Part shown: positions 41,557 to 45,218 of the stretch, one piece after another
Layout: every line of letters starts with the position of its first letter
How positions within the stretch are numbered: position 1 is the first letter of the stretch
NCBI RefSeq assembly: GCF_006538745.1
Contig: NZ_BJLR01000039.1
Location: 1 to 45,218 of the forward strand
Direction: 5' to 3'
Source of the DNA: Cellulomonas cellasea
Lineage (GTDB): Bacteria; Actinomycetota; Actinomycetes; Actinomycetales; Cellulomonadaceae
Length of the DNA: 45,218 nucleotides
Position numbers and translations under genes: made by a program
The notes under the pieces: generated by a model
Database searches by the model: none
What the model was told of the DNA's origin: nothing
Seen by the model: the letters and a program-made list of their open reading frames with translations, nothing else

Positions 41557-42821
41557 CGGGTCTCCTCCAGCGTCGCGTCCGCGACGGTCGACAGTCGCCA
41601 GGTGCCGGGCAGCACGACGTCACCGCCCTGGGCGGGTCCGCGCCCGGTCTGGACCGTCAGCGACGCGGTTCGGTCCAGGTGGTCGTAGATGTGGGTGTAG
41701 GTCGAGTCGGTCACGCCGATCGAGACCTTCCAGTGACCGTGCTGCAGCGGCAGCCGGTCCAGGTGGTAGTCGACGTGGCCGTCGCCCTCGAGCACGCCGA
41801 GATCCATGCTGACCGAGTTCGGGCCGGCGACCTTCTGCCCGTGCTCGGGGTAGAACGCGAGGGCGAAGACGGGGTTCTCGACGGGGGAGTGCGCGCGGAA
41901 GCGGACCCGGAGCGTGAGCTCCTCGCCCGTGACCGCCATGCCGCCGTCGTCGCCGGCGATCACGTCGAGCCCGAGCACCTCGATCTCGCCGGTGCCCTTG
42001 CGGTTCGACGTGTCGAGGCCGGCGTCGGGGGTGACGGTGTGGGTGCGCTCGAGGCGCGTGCTCTCGCGCTTGTTGACGTCCCGGACGTAGGCGTCCACGA
42101 CCTCGATCGCGGGCCCCTCCGCGACGAGGCGCCCGTGGTCGAGCCACGCGACGCGGTCGCACATCGTCTGGACCAGCGCGAGCGAGTGGCTCACGAAGAT
42201 GATCGTGACGCCGCGCGAGCGCAACTCGGCCAGGTAGTCGAAGCAGCGCCGCTGGAAGTCCTCGTCACCGACGGCCAGGATCTCGTCGACGATGAGGATC
42301 TCGGGGTCGAGGTGCACGGCGATCGAGAAGCCGAGCCGTGCGTACATCCCGCTGGAGTAGACCTTGACGGGCGAGTCGATGAAGTCGCCGAGCCCGGCGA
42401 ACTCGAGGATGCGGTCGAACGCCTCGTCGATCTTCTTCTTCGGCATGCCGAGGATCGAGCCGTTGAGGTAGATGTTGTCGCGCCCCGAGAGCTCGGGGTG
42501 GAAGCCCGCGCCCAGCTCGAGCAGGGCCGAGACCCGGCCTGCGTGCTCGACGGAGCCCGAGGTCGGACGGTGGATGCCCGCCATGAGCTTGAGCAACGTC
42601 GACTTGCCCGAGCCGTTGTGCCCGATGAGCCCGTACGTCGTGCCGCGCTCCACCTGGAGGTCGACGTCCCGCAGGGCCCAGAAGTCGTGGTAGCTCGAGC
42701 GGCCGCGGACGAAGAGCTCCTTGAGGCTCGTCCGCCGCTCGTTCGCGAGGCGGAACCTCTTCGAGACCGAATCGACGGTCACCGCGATGTCCCGGCCGTC
42801 CGTGGCCAGCGCGTCGTTCAC
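41553..42821 (-). CDS. wzt: Polysaccharide ABC exporter ATPase with glycan-binding C-terminus
   Basis: A 422-residue Wzt. The ATPase part has Walker A GHNGSGKS (67-74), signature YSSGMYARLGFS (155-166, the Wzt/TagH form of LSGGQ), Walker B ILIVDEILAVGDEDFQ (from 175) and the switch His in FVSHS. Residues about 270-422 form a beta-rich domain like the C-terminal carbohydrate-binding domain of O9a-type Wzt, which recognises the capped chain end. Mycobacterial galactan Wzt lacks this part. GTG at 42821 overlaps the wzm stop codon by 4 nt. Confidence 0.92.
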   Translation of the reverse strand: MNDALATDGRDIAVTVDSVSKRFRLANERRTSLKELFVRGRSSYHDFWALRDVDLQVERGTTYGLIGHNGSGKSTLLKLMAGIHRPTSGSVEHAGRVSALLELGAGFHPELSGRDNIYLNGSILGMPKKKIDEAFDRILEFAGLGDFIDSPVKVYSSGMYARLGFSIAVHLDPEILIVDEILAVGDEDFQRRCFDYLAELRSRGVTIIFVSHSLALVQTMCDRVAWLDHGRLVAEGPAIEVVDAYVRDVNKRESTRLERTHTVTPDAGLDTSNRKGTGEIEVLGLDVIAGDDGGMAVTGEELTLRVRFRAHSPVENPVFALAFYPEHGQKVAGPNSVSMDLGVLEGDGHVDYHLDRLPLQHGHWKVSIGVTDSTYTHIYDHLDRTASLTVQTGRGPAQGGDVVLPGTWRLSTVADATLEETR

Positions 42822-43630
42822 AGGTCCTCCGCGATGTCGAGGGCGGACCGCTGGAACACGGCCCAGCCGATGAGGAACGTGAGGACGGCGATCGCCGTGA
42901 GCGCGAGCATGAGCGTCAGGCTCGGCAGCACGCCGTACCAGAGGGCGTCGCGCGCCGCCTCGACGAACCGGCCCAGCGGGTTCAGGCCCATGATCCAGCG
43001 CGCCGGGATGCCCGACGCCGTCTCGACGGGGATGTCCTCGGGCGGGTAGATGATCGCCGTCGCGTAGAACAGGAACTGCATCGCGACGCCGACGAGGTAC
43101 CCGACGTCGCGGTAGCGGACGTTCGCGACCGACACCATGAGGCCGAGCCCGATCGAGAACAGCGCGAGCAGCGCGAAGACGACGGGGACGACCAGGACGG
43201 CCCACGAGAGGTTCTGCGCGAACGCGAGGACGACGACGAGGATCCCGAACTCGATGCCGGTCTGCACGAGCGCCGACATCGCGTTCCCGATCACGGGCGC
43301 GAACGCGGGGAAGCGGATCTTCTTCAGCAGGGGGCCGGCGCCGATCAGCGCGCCCATGCTCGAGGTGACGATGCCGTTGAAGAAGTTCCAGCACACGAGC
43401 CCGATGAACAGGTAGATCGTGTAGCTCTCGAGGCGCCCGTTCCCGGCGACCGGGGGGACCCGCTGGAAGATCGTGGAGAAGACGAGCGTGAAGATCAGGA
43501 GCGTCGCGGCGGGGTTCGCGAGCGACCACAGCCAGCCGGCGGCGCTGCCCCGGTACCGACCTTTGAGCTCCCGTCGCGCGAAGTTGGTCGTCAGGGCGCG
43601 GTACGTCCAGAGCTCGGACAGGTCCTTCAT
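42818..43630 (-). CDS. wzm: Polysaccharide ABC exporter permease
   Basis: A 270-residue ABC-2 permease with six predicted helices and the family motifs FARRELKGRYRGSAAGWLWS at the N-terminal interface helix and NPLGRFVEAARDALW before the last helices. It exports lipid-linked polysaccharide together with Wzt. I chose the ATG at 43630 because family members begin with this KDLSELW-type stretch; an upstream GTG at 43684 would begin only 3 nt after the likely -10 box. GGGAGA lies 12 nt upstream, rather far. It is the first gene of the operon. Confidence 0.9.
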   Translation of the reverse strand: MKDLSELWTYRALTTNFARRELKGRYRGSAAGWLWSLANPAATLLIFTLVFSTIFQRVPPVAGNGRLESYTIYLFIGLVCWNFFNGIVTSSMGALIGAGPLLKKIRFPAFAPVIGNAMSALVQTGIEFGILVVVLAFAQNLSWAVLVVPVVFALLALFSIGLGLMVSVANVRYRDVGYLVGVAMQFLFYATAIIYPPEDIPVETASGIPARWIMGLNPLGRFVEAARDALWYGVLPSLTLMLALTAIAVLTFLIGWAVFQRSALDIAEDL

Positions 43631-43687
43631 ACGAGGTGAGTTTCTCCCATGGGGGGTGACCGCGGGCACGGCAGCGGACGGCACGAG

Positions 43688-43693
43688 AGTCTA
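43688..43693 (-). promoter_or_regulatory. Probable -10 box of the glycan-export operon
   Basis: TAGACT on the minus strand within the 65-nt gap between the preceding GT4 stop codon and wzm. It predicts a leader of about 50 nt. No convincing -35 is seen, and read-through from the GT4 gene is also possible. Confidence 0.4.
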
Positions 43694-43695
43694 AC

Positions 43696-44805
43696 TCACC
43701 CGCCCTGGCCTGCTGCGTCGTGGTAAACGGCGGCCGTCGCCCGGGCCGCCTGCTCCCAGGTGAGCCCCGCGGCCGCGCGTCGGCCCGCCTCGCCGAGCCG
43801 CGTCCACGCGTCACCGAGCACCGCGGTCAGGCCCGCCGCGATGTCGCCGACGTCCCGGGGGTCGACGAGGACGCCCGCGTCCCCCGTGAACTCCGCCATC
43901 GACGTGCCGGCGCTCGTCACGACCGGCACGCCGTGCGCCATCGCCTCGAGCACCGGCATCCCGAAACCCTCCCAGAGCGAGGGGTAGCAGAAGGCGGCCG
44001 CGCCGGCGTACGCCCGGTGGAGGTCGGCCTCGGGGAGCCGGCCGAGGTGACGGACGTCACGGTCCTGCCGCGTGTCGTGCTCGGCGAGCCCCGCGCCCCA
44101 GCCCGACGGGCCGACGAGCACGAGGTCGAGCGGCTCGGGCAGGTCGGCGGCGAGGAACGCCTCGACGAGCCGGTCCACGTTCTTGCGCGGCTCGACCGTG
44201 CCGCACCACAGCACGTACGGGCGGCGCAGGTCGTGGCGCGTGCGGAAGTCCTCGACCTCGGCGGCCCGCACGGCGGGCACCCGGACACCGTGCGGCACGA
44301 CGACCACCCGCGCGGCGTCGATGCCGGCCTCGACGCAGTCGTCCCGGGTCGCGACGGACGGGACCACGACGCGCGTCGCCTCGTCCCGAGTCCGCGCGAG
44401 GCTCCGTCGGAAGTAGCGGGCGCCCCGCGGCGTGAAGTGCTCGGGCGTGCGCAGGAAGGCCAGGTCATGGACGGTCACCACCAGGGGCCGGCGCGTCGGC
44501 GGCACCGCCCAGGTCGTCGCGTGGACGACGTCGGCGCCGCGGACGAGGTGCTCGGCCCGCGGGGCGCCCGCCCAGTTCCACGCGTCGTAGAGCACGCGGC
44601 GCGGCACCGGGGCCACCGCCGTCGACCGCACGCTCGGCCGCAGGTGCGGGGCGGGCTCGCTACCCCCGGGATGGGCGGCGCGCACGCCGACGACGTCCGG
44701 TGCCGGGTCGAGCGTGGCGAGCGCCTCGGTGAGCCGGGCGACGTAGGTGCCCGAGCCGCCCGGCACGGGCTGCCAGCTCTGCTCGACGACCATCGCCACT
44801 CTCAC
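43696..44805 (-). CDS. GT4 glycosyltransferase
   Basis: A 369-residue GT-B enzyme. The N-terminal domain has VEQSWQPVPGGSGTYVARL and VHDLAFLRTPEHFTPRGARY; the C-terminal domain has VLWCGTVEPRKNVDRLVEAF, FCYPSLWEGFGMPVLEAMAH and a helical end. It resembles mannosyltransferases that start or extend bacterial O-polysaccharides. GTG at 44805 is the first plausible start; an ATG four codons later is an alternative. It is on the same strand as the wzm-wzt operon, 65 nt upstream of wzm, and divergent from the partial gene at the right edge. Confidence 0.88.
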   Translation of the reverse strand: MRVAMVVEQSWQPVPGGSGTYVARLTEALATLDPAPDVVGVRAAHPGGSEPAPHLRPSVRSTAVAPVPRRVLYDAWNWAGAPRAEHLVRGADVVHATTWAVPPTRRPLVVTVHDLAFLRTPEHFTPRGARYFRRSLARTRDEATRVVVPSVATRDDCVEAGIDAARVVVVPHGVRVPAVRAAEVEDFRTRHDLRRPYVLWCGTVEPRKNVDRLVEAFLAADLPEPLDLVLVGPSGWGAGLAEHDTRQDRDVRHLGRLPEADLHRAYAGAAAFCYPSLWEGFGMPVLEAMAHGVPVVTSAGTSMAEFTGDAGVLVDPRDVGDIAAGLTAVLGDAWTRLGEAGRRAAAGLTWEQAARATAAVYHDAAGQGG

Positions 44806-44912
44806 CGCGGACCGGCCCCTCTCGGCTGTGCGCGGGCTCCGCCGGTGCGGACGGGTGTCGGTCCCCGGGCCACGCACTGCGAGTATGACGTGGCCCACCC
44901 GGCACGACCTAC

Positions 44913-44918
44913 AGGAGG
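44913..44918 (+). promoter_or_regulatory. Ribosome-binding site fixing the right-edge gene start
   Basis: AGGAGG with 5-nt spacing to GTG (44924). It favours this start over the in-frame ATG at 44885, which has no such site. Confidence 0.65.
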
Positions 44919-44923
44919 CGCAC

Positions 44924-45218
44924 GTGCACGCGCTGCGACGCCCGCCCGACCCGTCGGCGGCCGGGGACGGCACGGTGGCCGGCGGCACCGCCGGGGACGC
45001 GGCCGGCAGCACGGCCGGTGGCGAGCGCGACGGCACGGCGCGGCACGGTGCGCTCGAGCGCGTCGGGGTGCTCGTGGGTGCGCTCGTCGACCGTGCGCTC
45101 GCGGTGGCCGTCGTCGCCTTCGCCGCCTGGACCCTTCTCTACGAGCTCGCGCTCGCGCAGCTCCTCCCGGCGGTGCTCGCCGGCTGGCTCGCGCTCGCGG
45201 CCGCCGCGGGCCTCGCCG
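44924..45218 (+). CDS. Membrane protein, N-terminal part (cut by window end)
   Basis: An open frame of 98 codons that runs off the window without a stop. The first 55 residues are Gly/Ala/Asp/Arg-rich and likely disordered and cytoplasmic. Hydrophobic segments follow (LAVAVVAFAAWTLLYELALA and then LLPAVLAGWLALAAAAGL). The start is supported by a consensus AGGAGG. It is divergent from the GT4 gene at 43696. Polytopic membrane proteins such as O-antigen ligases or GT-C enzymes are common at this place in glycan clusters, but too little is visible to name it. Confidence 0.7.
   Translation, partial: MHALRRPPDPSAAGDGTVAGGTAGDAAGSTAGGERDGTARHGALERVGVLVGALVDRALAVAVVAFAAWTLLYELALAQLLPAVLAGWLALAAAAGLA

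Overview
The window is about 45 kb of very GC-rich DNA with dense, often overlapping genes and many GTG starts. A WhiB1-type regulator, a PdtaS-type sensor kinase and a CebEFG-like sugar transporter with CelR-like operator boxes point to an actinobacterium, most likely Cellulomonas or a close relative. The organism is inferred from gene content and codon bias only. I see no tRNA, rRNA, CRISPR array, insertion sequence or prophage.

Layout. (1) 35-3339, minus: an ABC sugar importer (lipoprotein plus two permeases, no ATPase) behind a promoter flanked by three CelR-like palindromes. (2) 3624-7005: a DUF2505 protein, a PdtaS-like kinase facing WhiB1 across a shared terminator, and a small membrane protein. 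(3) 7104-11321, minus: a large FHA-FtsK/SpoIIIE (EssC/EccC-like) ATPase with no type VII partners nearby. (4) 11409-17102, minus: a MacB/FtsX-type ABC exporter and a NarL-type two-component system. (5) 17368-22161: an OmpR-type two-component system, a GtrA-family membrane protein, and purK and purE. (6) 22275-25109, minus: two tandem LytR-CpsA-Psr (LCP) proteins, which in other bacteria attach glycans to peptidoglycan. (7) 25230-45218: a surface-polysaccharide region with galE, a GT/rmlB operon on the minus strand, a secreted peptidoglycan-amidase-like protein with four C-terminal repeats, and a minus-strand operon of ABC glycan exporter (Wzm, Wzt with C-terminal glycan-binding domain), a three-domain glycosyltransferase, a GT4 and a methyltransferase/kinase-like/coiled-coil protein. 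A further GT4 and the start of a membrane protein close the window.

Main point. The last operon has the parts of an ABC-dependent, end-capped polysaccharide pathway. In Gram-negative O9a-type antigens, a WbdD methyltransferase-kinase with a coiled coil caps the chain and the Wzt C-terminal domain recognises the cap. Here the same layout appears in a Gram-positive, with LCP ligases and dTDP-sugar synthesis nearby. I infer a capped, possibly rhamnose-containing wall glycan that is exported lipid-linked and then fixed to peptidoglycan.

Regulation. Eight genes start 6-8 nt after a TAnnnT -10 hexamer, which suggests leaderless transcripts and helps choose their start codons. Most operon junctions are 1- or 4-nt stop/start overlaps, indicating translational coupling.
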